Origin: Candidatus Fimousia stercorigallinarum
GTDB taxonomy: Bacteria > Bacillota > Clostridia > Lachnospirales > Lachnospiraceae
Assembly: GCA_018715775.1 (NCBI GenBank)
Contig: DVKZ01000001.1
Span: 1-36,330, forward strand
Direction of reading: 5' to 3'
DNA: 36,330 nucleotides
Part shown: piece by piece, positions 15,217 through 23,867 of the stretch
How positions within the stretch are numbered: the stretch's first letter is position 1
How the letters are laid out: each line of letters opens with the position of its first letter
Notes under the pieces: model-generated
Database searches by the model: none
Seen by the model: the letters and a program-made list of their open reading frames with translations, nothing else
Told to the model about the DNA's origin: nothing
Translations under genes and position numbers: made by a program

Positions 15217-16038
15217 ATGAACGATTATCAGCTTATTGCATTTGATATGGATGGAACTCTATTAGATGGAAAAAAACAAATTACAATAAAAACACAGCAC
15301 GCCATTAACCGTGCTTTAAAATCCGGAAAGACCGTTATTCTCTCTACCGGACGCGGACTGGACGAATTAAATGAATATCGCGATATTTTAAAAGATATTC
15401 CATATTTTATATGTGAATCCGGCGCTTGCGTCTACGACAACTTTAATGATGAAATCCTGTATTCGAATCAGATGGATGCATCGATCATTGAAGAAATCTT
15501 AACAATCACCGAACACCAGGATCTGATGTTTTATTACATCGCAAACGGCCGTGGATATTCCGAAATTGAAAAAGTTGACCACATGGATCATTATCAGATG
15601 GAAATTTACCAGCCTTTGCTGAAAAATAACATTCGTCTGGTCTCTAATATCCGGGAACATATAAAACAGCATATCGCCTGTATTGAAAAGATCAACATTT
15701 TTACAGTCACACCGGAAGAACGGATCAAACTTCAAAAAAGCGTTTCCCACCTTCCTGTTATGCTTACGAATAGCGAGCCAAATGCGCTGGAGATCACGGC
15801 AGACGGAATTTCAAAGGCTTCCGGCCTGAAGATCCTCTGCAAAAAACTGAATATCCCGCTGGAACAGACGATCGCAGTCGGAGACTCCACTAATGATATT
15901 GAGATCATGAAAGTCGCTGGTCTTTCTATTGGCATGGGAAATTCCATGCAGGAGGTAAAGGATATCTGTAAAGTTCTCGTATCCGACAACAATCATAACG
16001 GATGTGTGGAAGCAATCGAAAAATATTTGATCGCATAA
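15217..16038 (+). CDS. Cof-type HAD-IIB phosphatase (273 aa)
   Basis: Haloacid dehalogenase superfamily, class IIB, generally acting on sugar phosphates or similar small phosphoesters in the cytoplasm. Motif I is D10 and D12 in FDMDGTLLDG, motif II is T44 in ILSTGRG, motif III is K200, and motif IV is GDSTND (222-227). The C2 cap domain occupies about 85-190. Start ATG 15217 follows AAAGGAGGTATCTCGC. The next gene starts 2 bp after its stop. Linkage with a DeoR regulator suggests it dephosphorylates the sugar phosphate that the regulator senses, with the EamA protein moving the product; this is inference. Confidence 0.92.
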   Translation: MNDYQLIAFDMDGTLLDGKKQITIKTQHAINRALKSGKTVILSTGRGLDELNEYRDILKDIPYFICESGACVYDNFNDEILYSNQMDASIIEEILTITEHQDLMFYYIANGRGYSEIEKVDHMDHYQMEIYQPLLKNNIRLVSNIREHIKQHIACIEKINIFTVTPEERIKLQKSVSHLPVMLTNSEPNALEITADGISKASGLKILCKKLNIPLEQTIAVGDSTNDIEIMKVAGLSIGMGNSMQEVKDICKVLVSDNNHNGCVEAIEKYLIA

Positions 16039-16040
16039 CT

Positions 16041-16943
16041 ATGAAAAACTATATAACGTTATATACCGCATTATTTTCAGGAGTTCTTGCACTCTCCACG
16101 GCTGCTATTTTTGTCAAACTAGCTGGCGCACCATCTTCGGTAACTGCCTTCTACCGGTTATTGTTTACGGCTCTCGCCCTGTCTCCGTTTTTGATATGGA
16201 GCAGTAAGAACCGGGTGGAACTTCGTTGCCTGACAATCCGACAGATCGCTCTGATCATATTGTCCGGATTAATGCTTGCCATTCACTACGCCATGTGGTT
16301 TGAATCCTTAAATTATACTTCCGTGTCCAGTTCGACCGTCCTGGTAGCCCTGCAGCCGCTTTTTTCTTTATTTTATGGCTTTCTTTTTTTAAAAGAAACA
16401 GTTACAAAAAGTGCTGTTACGGGCTGTCTGATCGCAATCTTCGGAAGTGCTGTGATCGGATGGGGTGATTTTCAAGTCAGCTCTGCCGCTTTGTTCGGAG
16501 ATTTTCTTGCTTTTGCTGCAGCAGGCGTGATCAGCCTCTATTTCTTGATCGGACAGATTGTCAGAAAAGAAGTCAGCGCAATCGTCTACTCCGTTCCGGG
16601 ATATTTCAGCAGCGCCGCTTTTTTACTTTTATATGCTCTGCTGCAGAAAGCCCCTCTGACCGGGTATTCTGATTTTACATGGAGTGCCTTTCTCGGTCTG
16701 GCATTCATCTCGACGATCGGCGGACAGTTTGTGTTTAATCTGCTGCTAAGAAATCTATCCGCTACGATCGTTACAATGAGTATTCTCGGAGAACCGGTCG
16801 GAACGTGCATTCTCGCATTCTTTCTTCTAGATGAAACGATTGCCGCACAACAATTCCTGGGAATGCTGATCATTCTGATCGGTCTGTCAATCTTTTTCTT
16901 TTATCCGATACTGCGCAAAACAAAAGAACGGGCTTTGAGCTGA
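16041..16943 (+). CDS. EamA/DMT-superfamily transporter (300 aa)
   Basis: Drug/metabolite transporter with two EamA repeats of five membrane helices each. The first starts at TLYTALFSGVLALSTAAIFV and the second around ALFGDFLAFAAAGVISLYFL (about residue 150). The family moves small metabolites such as amino acids, nucleosides or sugars. ATG 16041 is chosen over an upstream in-frame start at 16002 because that would overlap the HAD gene by 37 bases. No clear ribosome binding site precedes 16041, so translation probably depends on coupling to the HAD gene 2 bp upstream. The end of the gene contains a small GGGCT/AGCCC hairpin (about 16930-16953), and a strong terminator follows. Confidence 0.88.
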   Translation: MKNYITLYTALFSGVLALSTAAIFVKLAGAPSSVTAFYRLLFTALALSPFLIWSSKNRVELRCLTIRQIALIILSGLMLAIHYAMWFESLNYTSVSSSTVLVALQPLFSLFYGFLFLKETVTKSAVTGCLIAIFGSAVIGWGDFQVSSAALFGDFLAFAAAGVISLYFLIGQIVRKEVSAIVYSVPGYFSSAAFLLLYALLQKAPLTGYSDFTWSAFLGLAFISTIGGQFVFNLLLRNLSATIVTMSILGEPVGTCILAFFLLDETIAAQQFLGMLIILIGLSIFFFYPILRKTKERALS

Positions 16944-16964
16944 TGGCTCAGCCCTTATATATAG

Positions 16965-17009
16965 AAACAGGGAAGATGATGTCCTGCAGGCATCTTCTTC
17001 CCTGTTTTT
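16965..17009. terminator. Terminator between EamA gene and tRNA cluster
   Basis: Arms 16966-16981 (AACAGGGAAGATGATG) and 16991-17006 (CATCTTCTTCCCTGTT) pair with one mismatch around a 9-base loop, and TTTA follows on the plus strand. It can also stop the convergent tRNA transcript. Confidence 0.85.
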
Positions 17010-17079
17010 AATTGAATAATATCCGGCAGAACAGATACTGTTCAACTCGAAAATCAAAAAATATGAAAGCACCAAAAAA

Positions 17080-17152
17080 AGCGCGAGACGGGACTCGAAC
17101 CCGCGACCCCGACCTTGGCAAGGTCGTGCTCCACCAACTGAGCCACTCGCGC
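17080..17152 (-). tRNA. tRNA-Gly (GCC)
   Basis: Cloverleaf on the minus strand. Acceptor GCGCGAG pairs with CTCGCGC, T-loop GGTTCGAGTC, anticodon loop CTTGCCA with GCC, discriminator T. CCA is not encoded; a T-run follows and may end the cluster transcript. Confidence 0.95.
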
Positions 17153-17160
17153 ATATAAGA

Positions 17161-17233
<73 letters not shown>

Positions 17234-17265
17234 ATATGAAATTGTTACACTGCATCCTGCAGTAA

Positions 17266-17336
17266 AGCGGGTGATGGGAATCGAACCCACGTATCTAGCT
17301 TGGAAGGCTAGTGTTCTACCATTGAACTACACCCGC
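17266..17336 (-). tRNA. tRNA-Gly (TCC)
   Basis: Acceptor GCGGGTG pairs with CACCCGC, anticodon loop CTTCCAA with TCC, T-loop GGTTCGATTC, discriminator T. No encoded CCA. Confidence 0.95.
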
Positions 17337-17357
17337 ATGGGTTGTCAGACAGTTAAA

Positions 17358-17444
17358 TGCCGGCGACCGGAATCGAACCGGTACGGGAGGATAAGTCCCG
17401 CAGGATTTTAAGTCCTGTGCGTCTGCCAGTTCCGCCACGCCGGC
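17358..17444 (-). tRNA. tRNA-Leu (TAA)
   Basis: 87 bases with the long variable arm of class II tRNAs. Acceptor GCCGGCG pairs with CGCCGGC, anticodon loop CTTAAAA with TAA, discriminator A. No encoded CCA. Its wobble base is the expected target of the TrmL encoded at 2426-2917. Confidence 0.95.
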
Positions 17445-17473
17445 ATATACGCTCAGCACATGCCAATCGTGAA

Positions 17474-17555
17474 TGGATGGAGAAGGATTCGAACCTTCGA
17501 AGGCGTTGCCAACAGATTTACAGTCTGCCCCCTTTGGCCACTCGGGAATCCATCC
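17474..17555 (-). tRNA. tRNA-Tyr (GTA)
   Basis: 82 bases with a long variable arm. Acceptor GGATGGA pairs with TCCATCC, anticodon loop CTGTAAA with GTA, discriminator A. First tRNA of the cluster. No encoded CCA. Confidence 0.95.
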
Positions 17556-17577
17556 ATGAACCATCTGACAGTTGTTA

Positions 17578-17606
17578 AGTATACTAGATTTCAATCAAAA
17601 ATGCAA
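17578..17606 (-). promoter_or_regulatory. Promoter of the five-tRNA cluster
   Basis: On the minus strand, -35 TTGCAT (17606-17601), 17-bp spacer, -10 TATACT (17583-17578), about 22 bases before tRNA-Tyr. Confidence 0.7.
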
Positions 17607-17652
17607 GTACTTTTTTGAAAAAAAGTGAATTTTTTCTTTTCCAAAATGTCCT

Positions 17653-19764
17653 TTATTTATCGGGATCCGGTACCGCATGCAAAATCGCACCTGCATGCGG
17701 AGGCATGGTAATCGTCACATATCCGTTCTGAATCGGATAATCCACGCGATCCTGTGCATGCCCTTCTTCAATCGTCATCATGATCTGCTGCATCTTATAA
17801 TTATCCGGTACACCGGTCTGCCATACCGGAATCTGAAGTTTCTTAGCCGTATCATGATTATTTAGGATCACAACCGCATAATCCTCGTCTGTAAATCTAC
17901 CATAACAGAAAATATTTTTTTCACCATGAATAAACTTTACGGAGCCTTCCATAAAGGCTGGATATTTTTTATGAATGCGGATCATATTCCGATGGAAATC
18001 AACCAGATCTTTATCCTCTTTTCCCCAAGGATACGTTCTTCGATTGTCCGGATCTGTCCATCCTGTCACACCGGCTTCATCACCGTAATAAATTGTAGGA
18101 GCTCCCGGCCAAGTCATCTGCATCAGGACAGCCTCTTTGAATATCCCCTTATTCACACCAGTATTCGCCTCTTCCGGACCTCTGGACTGTGTTCTTCCTA
18201 CTTTTTTATTCGTCCGCGTCAGGAATCTGGAATGATCATGATTCGAAAGTTCGTTCATCGACACCTGCAGAGACGGATAATGATATCGTGACATATGATA
18301 TTTCATCGCATCATAAAATGTCTTGTAATTGCCATCCAAATCCGCGCGATATTCATCACTATGCTTCTCCATTCCTGTTAAAAACCAGGTAAGAGGTTCC
18401 ATAAACGCATCATAGTTCATAACCGTATCCCATTCGTCGCCCTGAAGCCATGGAGCCACATCTCCGTAATGTTCTGCCAGTATGATCGCATTCGGATTCG
18501 CTTCCTTTACTGTTTTTCGGAATTCCTTCCAGAATTGATGATTATAGTCACTAGAATGACCAAGATCGGCCGCAACATCCAGACGCCATCCATCTATATT
18601 ATATGGAGGAGATACCCATTTCCTCGCGATATTCATAATATTCTTATATAATTTCGGAGATTCTACATAATTCAGCTTTGGAAGGGTGTCATGCCCCCAC
18701 CATCCGTCATACGAGGAATTATATGGCCAGAAGCGGGAATCATTATCATAAAACTTAAAAAATGTATGATATGGACTGTCCTTGGAAATATAAGCGCCGG
18801 CTTTATAATCCTTAGAGCCCTCATAAATCCGCTCTTTGTCCATCCATTTATTAAAAGATCCGCAGTGATTGAAAACACCGTCCAGAATGATCTTCATTCC
18901 TCTCTTATGAATCTCTTCTACCAATTTAATAAAGAGCTGATTGCTGGCTTCCAAATTTCTCTTATCCGTTACACGACAGATATAACGGGAAGCATTTTTA
19001 TTGCTCAGATCTCCTTCGTGAACCAGCTCCCCTTCATCCACGACAATTTTGCCAAAATGAGGATCAATATAGTCATAATCCTGAATATCGTACTTATGAT
19101 TTGACGGTGAAACAAATACCGGATTCAGGTATACAACATCAACGCCAAGATCCTGAAGATAATCGAGTTTATCGATCACTCCTTGCAGATCTCCGCCGTA
19201 AAACTCCCGAACACCCATAGAAGCCGGGTATTTATCCCAGTTCGTTACTTTGCTTGTTACTTCATTGATATAAATATATTCTTTATCTAAAACATCATTC
19301 GATGGGTCTCCATTATAGAAACGATCTACAAAAATCTGATACATAACGGCAGACTTTGCCCATGCAGGTGTAGAAAAGTTTTTCACAACGGAAAAATTAT
19401 AAGTTTCATCGTTATAGCGCATCGTTCCTTTTCGATTATAATAAAGAACTGCTCCATGTGTTTCTATCTGAAAATAATAGCTGAGATTTTCACTCCCAGC
19501 TGGAATTATAATGGAATAATAATCAAACAGTTCTTCTGATTTTTCATAAGTCATAGGCAGTGTCTGCCCATTCACAACAATCGATAACTGATCTATATTA
19601 TATTTCACTGACCGAAATCGAATTCGAACATCATCCTGATCCGTAGGTTCTTCCGGCGACTGATAGAATCTCGTATTATCCGAGAAAAAGCCTTCCGTAC
19701 GAATCAGAGGTTTTCTATTAAATAAGTATTTATGTAACCTCTCGGCTCTTGCCAGTCTCTTCAT
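17653..19764 (-). CDS. GH13 alpha-glucosidase / neopullulanase-like enzyme (703 aa)
   Basis: Alpha-amylase-superfamily enzyme. An N-terminal beta domain (about 1-130, resembling CBM34) is followed by a (beta/alpha)8 barrel and a C-terminal beta domain. The catalytic triad is nucleophile D396 (GWRLDVA), acid/base E431 (ILAEHYGD) and D510 (NHDHSR). The barrel entry is QIFVDRFYNGDPSND and the second conserved region is DGVFNHCG. There is no signal peptide, so it acts in the cytoplasm on imported maltodextrins or on glycogen. ATG 19764 follows AAAGGATATAGGAGA; the frame extends 27 codons upstream but without a site. It is a single-gene unit with its own promoter and no transport or regulator genes nearby. 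The activity (alpha-glucosidase, cyclomaltodextrinase, neopullulanase) cannot be fixed from sequence. Confidence 0.92.
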   Translation of the reverse strand: MKRLARAERLHKYLFNRKPLIRTEGFFSDNTRFYQSPEEPTDQDDVRIRFRSVKYNIDQLSIVVNGQTLPMTYEKSEELFDYYSIIIPAGSENLSYYFQIETHGAVLYYNRKGTMRYNDETYNFSVVKNFSTPAWAKSAVMYQIFVDRFYNGDPSNDVLDKEYIYINEVTSKVTNWDKYPASMGVREFYGGDLQGVIDKLDYLQDLGVDVVYLNPVFVSPSNHKYDIQDYDYIDPHFGKIVVDEGELVHEGDLSNKNASRYICRVTDKRNLEASNQLFIKLVEEIHKRGMKIILDGVFNHCGSFNKWMDKERIYEGSKDYKAGAYISKDSPYHTFFKFYDNDSRFWPYNSSYDGWWGHDTLPKLNYVESPKLYKNIMNIARKWVSPPYNIDGWRLDVAADLGHSSDYNHQFWKEFRKTVKEANPNAIILAEHYGDVAPWLQGDEWDTVMNYDAFMEPLTWFLTGMEKHSDEYRADLDGNYKTFYDAMKYHMSRYHYPSLQVSMNELSNHDHSRFLTRTNKKVGRTQSRGPEEANTGVNKGIFKEAVLMQMTWPGAPTIYYGDEAGVTGWTDPDNRRTYPWGKEDKDLVDFHRNMIRIHKKYPAFMEGSVKFIHGEKNIFCYGRFTDEDYAVVILNNHDTAKKLQIPVWQTGVPDNYKMQQIMMTIEEGHAQDRVDYPIQNGYVTITMPPHAGAILHAVPDPDK

Positions 19765-19796
19765 TCTCCTATATCCTTTCAAACTACTATTGTTAT

Positions 19797-19825
19797 ATTT
19801 TAATATATCTTTCTTGTATACACAA
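19797..19825 (-). promoter_or_regulatory. Promoter of the GH13 gene
   Basis: On the minus strand, -35 TTGTGT (19825-19820), 17-bp spacer, -10 TAAAAT (19802-19797). It lies just downstream of the ftsH operon terminator. Confidence 0.6.
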
Positions 19826-19848
19826 CCATTTTTCCATTTACACAAAGT

Positions 19849-19876
19849 AAAAAGGACAGCTTACGCTGTCCTTTTT
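19849..19876. terminator. Terminator of the ftsH operon
   Basis: Perfect 12-bp stem AAAAAGGACAGC / GCTGTCCTTTTT with a 4-base TTAC loop. The U-tract works on both strands. It lies 210 bases after the ftsH stop. The A/T-rich stretch 19877-20085 between them holds homopolymer T runs and a weak GCACTT/AAGTGTGC hairpin near 19961-19976, but no gene that I can support. Confidence 0.9.
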
Positions 19877-20085
19877 GGAGAAGGTATTTTGTTACTTATT
19901 GGGTGTAGCAAAAAACTATATAATGTATTGGGGGGTTACAATTATTATTATACATATCCGCACTTGAAAGTGTGCATAAAGATTAATTTTTTTTTACGTT
20001 TTTTTTGTGCAAATCGTTTAACACATTTTCCCGCATTTTCATTTTTTACTACGAAATTTATTTTTTTGAAAGTTTTTTATACAAA

Positions 20086-21894
20086 TTATTCAAAAATAGC
20101 TTCGAATTCTGCGCGATCGATTCGTTCCTTCTCTAACAATAGGTTGGCACACGCATGTAATTTGTCCATATTGTCAATCAAAATCTGTTTTGCTTTCTCA
20201 TAACAATCCTCTACAATTTCGTGTACTTCATAATCGATCATCGTCGTGATCTCTTCTCCGTATGGCTTCGCATGGCCGATATTCTTTCCGAGGAATACCT
20301 CCTCATCATCACCGGCACTATAGTTAAGCGGTCCGAGTTTTTCCGACATACCATACTGTGTAACCATATTCCGTGCAGTCTCCGTTACCTGCTTAATATC
20401 CTGGGATGCCCCGGTTGTAATATCATCGAAGATAAGCTCTTCCGCGATACGTCCGCCCAGAGACACCATAATGTCCTGAAGCAGCTTCCCTTTCGTCATA
20501 AAGACATTATCATTTTCCGGTAAAGGCATCGTATAGCCTGCTGCACCAAGTCCGGTCGGAATGATCGATACCGTATAAACCGGTCCCACATCCGGCAAAA
20601 GATGGAATAAAAGCGCATGTCCGGATTCATGATACGCTGTGATCTTTCTCTCATGTTCCGGAATCAGCCGGCTTTTCTTTTCTGTCCCGATTCCAACTTT
20701 AATAAACGCTTTGTCAATATCGGCCTTTCGAATAAATGCACGAGAATCTTTTGCAGCATTGATCGCCGCTTCATTCATAAGGTTCTCAAGGTCGGCGCCA
20801 ACGAATCCCGCTGTCGTTCTGGCAATTTCATGCAGATTGACATCATCGCCAAGCGGTTTTTTGCGGACATGCACCTTTAAGATTTCTTCTCGTCCTTTCA
20901 CATCCGGACGTCCGATACCGACTTTGCGGTCAAATCGTCCAGGACGCATGATCGCCGGATCAAGGATATCTGAGCGGTTTGTCGCCGCAAGCACGATAAT
21001 CCCCTCATTCACTCCAAAACCATCCATTTCAACAAGCAGCTGGTTCAACGTCTGCTCTCTTTCATCATGCCCGCCGCCAAGACCGCTTCCACGTCGTCTT
21101 CCGACTGCATCAATCTCATCGATAAAAATAATACAAGGCGCATTTTTCTTTGCCTCTTCAAACAGATCGCGGACACGGGATGCACCGACGCCGACAAACA
21201 TTTCCACAAAATCAGAACCGGAAATGCTGAAGAACGGCACCCCTGCCTCTCCTGCAACCGCTTTCGCGATCAGCGTCTTACCGGTTCCCGGAGGACCTAC
21301 TAATAACACACCTTTTGGAATACGCGCACCAACGTCGATATACTTTTTCGGTGCTTTTAAGAAATCCACTACTTCCTGCAGATTTTCTTTTTCCTCATCT
21401 AATCCGGCAACATCCTGAAAAGTCACTCTATCACCGGTATTTTGCGCCATTTTGGCGCGACTTTTCCCAAAGTCAGCCATTTTACCGCCGCCACCATTTT
21501 GCCGCATCATCATTACCATCATAAACAGCAGACAGCCGATCAAAATCGCATTTGGCAGAAAATCGACCAGCCAATCCATGGAATGATCAATTCCCTCTAA
21601 TTGATACGATGCATCCGGATCAGCCTCTTTTAATTCCGTCTGGAATTCATTGACATCGCTGACTGCGAAACTCCTCTGATCCTCTCCGATCGTCACCCGA
21701 ACTGTTCCCGTCGGAACTTCCTGATTCTGCTCGATCACAATCTCATCTACTTTATCATTCGCCAAATCCTGATAAAACTGAGACGCATTATACGATTCGG
21801 ATGATACCTGGCCTACTGTGCTGAGATAATAAAACAGTCCCAACGCAATTAACAGTGTTAAAAAGTAAAACCCACTGCCTCCTCTTCTATTCAA
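20086..21894 (-). CDS. ftsH: ATP-dependent zinc metalloprotease FtsH (602 aa)
   Basis: Membrane-bound hexameric AAA+ protease for quality control of membrane and regulatory proteins. Order: first membrane helix (about 8-27), extracellular domain, second helix (about 108-130), AAA+ domain with Walker A GPPGTGKT (200-207), Walker B IIFIDE (255-260) and the second region of homology MRPGRFDRK (316-324), then the zinc protease with HESGH (422-426) and third ligand D499 (GASQD). The start is TTG 21894 behind GGAGATGACTTGA; no ATG fits. It is the last gene of the spoIIE-tilS-hpt-ftsH operon, the same order as B. subtilis. Confidence 0.97.
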   Translation of the reverse strand: MNRRGGSGFYFLTLLIALGLFYYLSTVGQVSSESYNASQFYQDLANDKVDEIVIEQNQEVPTGTVRVTIGEDQRSFAVSDVNEFQTELKEADPDASYQLEGIDHSMDWLVDFLPNAILIGCLLFMMVMMMRQNGGGGKMADFGKSRAKMAQNTGDRVTFQDVAGLDEEKENLQEVVDFLKAPKKYIDVGARIPKGVLLVGPPGTGKTLIAKAVAGEAGVPFFSISGSDFVEMFVGVGASRVRDLFEEAKKNAPCIIFIDEIDAVGRRRGSGLGGGHDEREQTLNQLLVEMDGFGVNEGIIVLAATNRSDILDPAIMRPGRFDRKVGIGRPDVKGREEILKVHVRKKPLGDDVNLHEIARTTAGFVGADLENLMNEAAINAAKDSRAFIRKADIDKAFIKVGIGTEKKSRLIPEHERKITAYHESGHALLFHLLPDVGPVYTVSIIPTGLGAAGYTMPLPENDNVFMTKGKLLQDIMVSLGGRIAEELIFDDITTGASQDIKQVTETARNMVTQYGMSEKLGPLNYSAGDDEEVFLGKNIGHAKPYGEEITTMIDYEVHEIVEDCYEKAKQILIDNMDKLHACANLLLEKERIDRAEFEAIFE

Positions 21895-21954
21895 ATCAAG
21901 TCATCTCCTATCATCTCTATATTCTTTTTTATTTGGGATTTTCTCTCTCCCCTT

Positions 21955-22476
21955 TTAGACTTCCACAATACCGACGTATGGAAGATTTCGATATCTCTGA
22001 GCATAGTCGAGCCCATAGCCGACAACAAATTCATCTGGAATCTGGAAACCGCAATAATCTACCGGAACTTCTTTTACTCTTCGTTCCGGTTTATCCAAAA
22101 ACGCGAATAACCGCAGAGTCTTTGGTCTTCTCTCGCGGAGTACAGGCAGCAGATAGCTCAAAGTACGTCCGGAATCGATAATATCCTCTACGATAATCAC
22201 ATTTTTCCCTTCAATTGTCTCATCCAGGTCCTTTACCAGTTTTACAATACCGGATGATTTCGTTCCATCTCCATAGCTGGATACCGACATAAAATCCATC
22301 GTAACCGGAACCGTGATCCTTTTTGCCAATTCACAGGTAATAAATACGCTTCCTTTTAAAATGCAGACTAAATGAACCGATTCTCCTGCATAGTCTTTGC
22401 TGATCTGTTCTCCTAATTCACGGATCTTTTTGTCGACTTCTTCTTCAGATATCAATACACTTATCTTGCTTTCCAT
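21955..22476 (-). CDS. hpt: Hypoxanthine phosphoribosyltransferase
   Basis: Purine salvage enzyme making IMP and GMP from PRPP. The PRPP-binding loop is VIIVEDIIDSGRTLSYLL and the flexible loop SVSSYGDGTKSSG precedes it; the C-terminal KPERRVKEVPVDYCGFQIPD block is typical. ATG 22476 after GGAGGAAAAGGA gives 173 residues with the usual family start; an in-frame ATG 8 codons upstream lacks spacing support. The gene overlaps the tilS end by 16 bases. FtsH, Hpt and TilS are linked and known to interact genetically in Firmicutes. Confidence 0.95.
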   Translation of the reverse strand: MESKISVLISEEEVDKKIRELGEQISKDYAGESVHLVCILKGSVFITCELAKRITVPVTMDFMSVSSYGDGTKSSGIVKLVKDLDETIEGKNVIIVEDIIDSGRTLSYLLPVLRERRPKTLRLFAFLDKPERRVKEVPVDYCGFQIPDEFVVGYGLDYAQRYRNLPYVGIVEV

Positions 22477-23843
22477 TCCTTTTCCTCCATCAGCTCCCAT
22501 GAGAGCTGTACTATTGTTGTTGTATCATCTGTAACTTTATATGCCTCGCTGATCCTGCCCCCGATGATCCATACAATATGGGAACCATCTGCTACAAGCG
22601 GAATCTTTTTCCTTTGATCTGCCGGTATTTTCCGGTCGATAAAATAGCGATTAAGCTTCTTATGCTGTCCTTCCCGGTTCATGATAAAATAGTCACCCTC
22701 CTGGTAAGTCCGAACAGCCATATCATGTTTCATTTTATCATAGTCAAAAGTTTTCGTATATATCTTTTCCGAAATCTCTTGATTCTTTTGAAAAATCCGG
22801 ACTTCCAGTATCCCTTTTGCAAATGGGATCTCATATCTTCCTTCCCCATGGATCGAAATTACCTGATTGACTGTCAACTGCTCTTTTTGCAGCACCAGAC
22901 GATCGTATCGTTTCCACGCCCGGATACCATAAGGGAGATCGATCCGTTTCCCCGTCTGCATCTTTCCAAGACGCTGCAAATCCTGTATATGTTTCCGTGT
23001 CAGATCTTTTTCCTGTCCGGCCGCTTTTCCTGCTGTCATTTTCAAGATCTCTCTCTGCATAAATTCCGGATATTTTTCCAGTTCTGACAGCCGTACACTC
23101 CAGCCATCAGCCGTTTCTTCCACACACTGCGCATAATGTAAAGAGATTTCCTGCTGCAGATAAACGCCGATCTCATCGAGCTGTTCCGCAAGATCACAGA
23201 TATGCCGAACTGCCTGGTCATTGACCATTTGCAATTCCGGCACAACGTTATGGCGGATCCGGTTTCGTGCATACATCGTATCACTATTTGAAGGATCCTC
23301 ATTATATCTCTGCCCCATCTGCCCCAGTTCCTGTAATATCTGTTCCTTTGAAAGTCCCAGCAGCGGACGTATGATCATCCCCTGAACCGGACGAATACCG
23401 GCAAGACCTTTCCAGCCGGTACCTCTCGCCATCCGATATAGAACCGTCTCTGCTCTGTCATTTTGATGATGCGCCACCGCGATCCGGTCATATCCGAGCA
23501 TTTCCTTCACTTCATAAAATTTTTCATAACGAAATGCTCTTCCCGCTTCTTCTATTGATAATCGATTTTGCTTTGCGTATTTCTCAATATCTTTTTCAAA
23601 ATAATAGAGATCGACCGCATGTTCCCGGCAAAATTCCCGGACAAACGCTGCATGTTCTTCTGCAATCTGCTGCAATTTATGATTAATATGCACTGCCGCC
23701 AGACTCAAGTCCATCTTTTCTCTCAATTTTAAAAGTCCCAGCAGCAAATACACAGAATCCGGACCGCCGGAAAATGCTATCACGATCTTATCTCCGTCTC
23801 TGATTAAATTGTGTTTTATTATATAAGCCATCATTTGCTTCAT
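22461..23843 (-). CDS. tilS: tRNA(Ile)-lysidine synthetase
   Basis: N-type ATP pyrophosphatase that attaches lysine to C34 of tRNA-Ile(CAU), switching it from AUG to AUA decoding. The PP-loop SGGPDSVYLLLGL is at residues 25-37. The family blocks AVHINHKL, AVAHHQNDRAETVLYRM and GLAGIRPVQGMIIRPLL follow. The C-terminal TilS substrate-binding domain includes KKLNRYFIDRKIPADQR. The length of 460 is normal. ATG 23843 follows AGGAAATCAAT. It lies 24 bp after spoIIE. Confidence 0.96.
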   Translation of the reverse strand: MKQMMAYIIKHNLIRDGDKIVIAFSGGPDSVYLLLGLLKLREKMDLSLAAVHINHKLQQIAEEHAAFVREFCREHAVDLYYFEKDIEKYAKQNRLSIEEAGRAFRYEKFYEVKEMLGYDRIAVAHHQNDRAETVLYRMARGTGWKGLAGIRPVQGMIIRPLLGLSKEQILQELGQMGQRYNEDPSNSDTMYARNRIRHNVVPELQMVNDQAVRHICDLAEQLDEIGVYLQQEISLHYAQCVEETADGWSVRLSELEKYPEFMQREILKMTAGKAAGQEKDLTRKHIQDLQRLGKMQTGKRIDLPYGIRAWKRYDRLVLQKEQLTVNQVISIHGEGRYEIPFAKGILEVRIFQKNQEISEKIYTKTFDYDKMKHDMAVRTYQEGDYFIMNREGQHKKLNRYFIDRKIPADQRKKIPLVADGSHIVWIIGGRISEAYKVTDDTTTIVQLSWELMEEKEWKAR

Positions 23844-23867
23844 ATTGATTTCCTGTGTTATGTTTCC

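Noticed and set aside
19877..20085. Possible small RNA or promoter (TATAAT near 19918) in the ftsH-GH13 gap
   Set aside because: No -35 at a usable distance and no stable fold with a terminator of its own; homopolymer T runs only.
20639..21418. 259-codon open frame on the plus strand
   Set aside because: Exact antisense shadow of ftsH with Ser/Pro/Arg-rich low-information sequence and no ribosome binding site.
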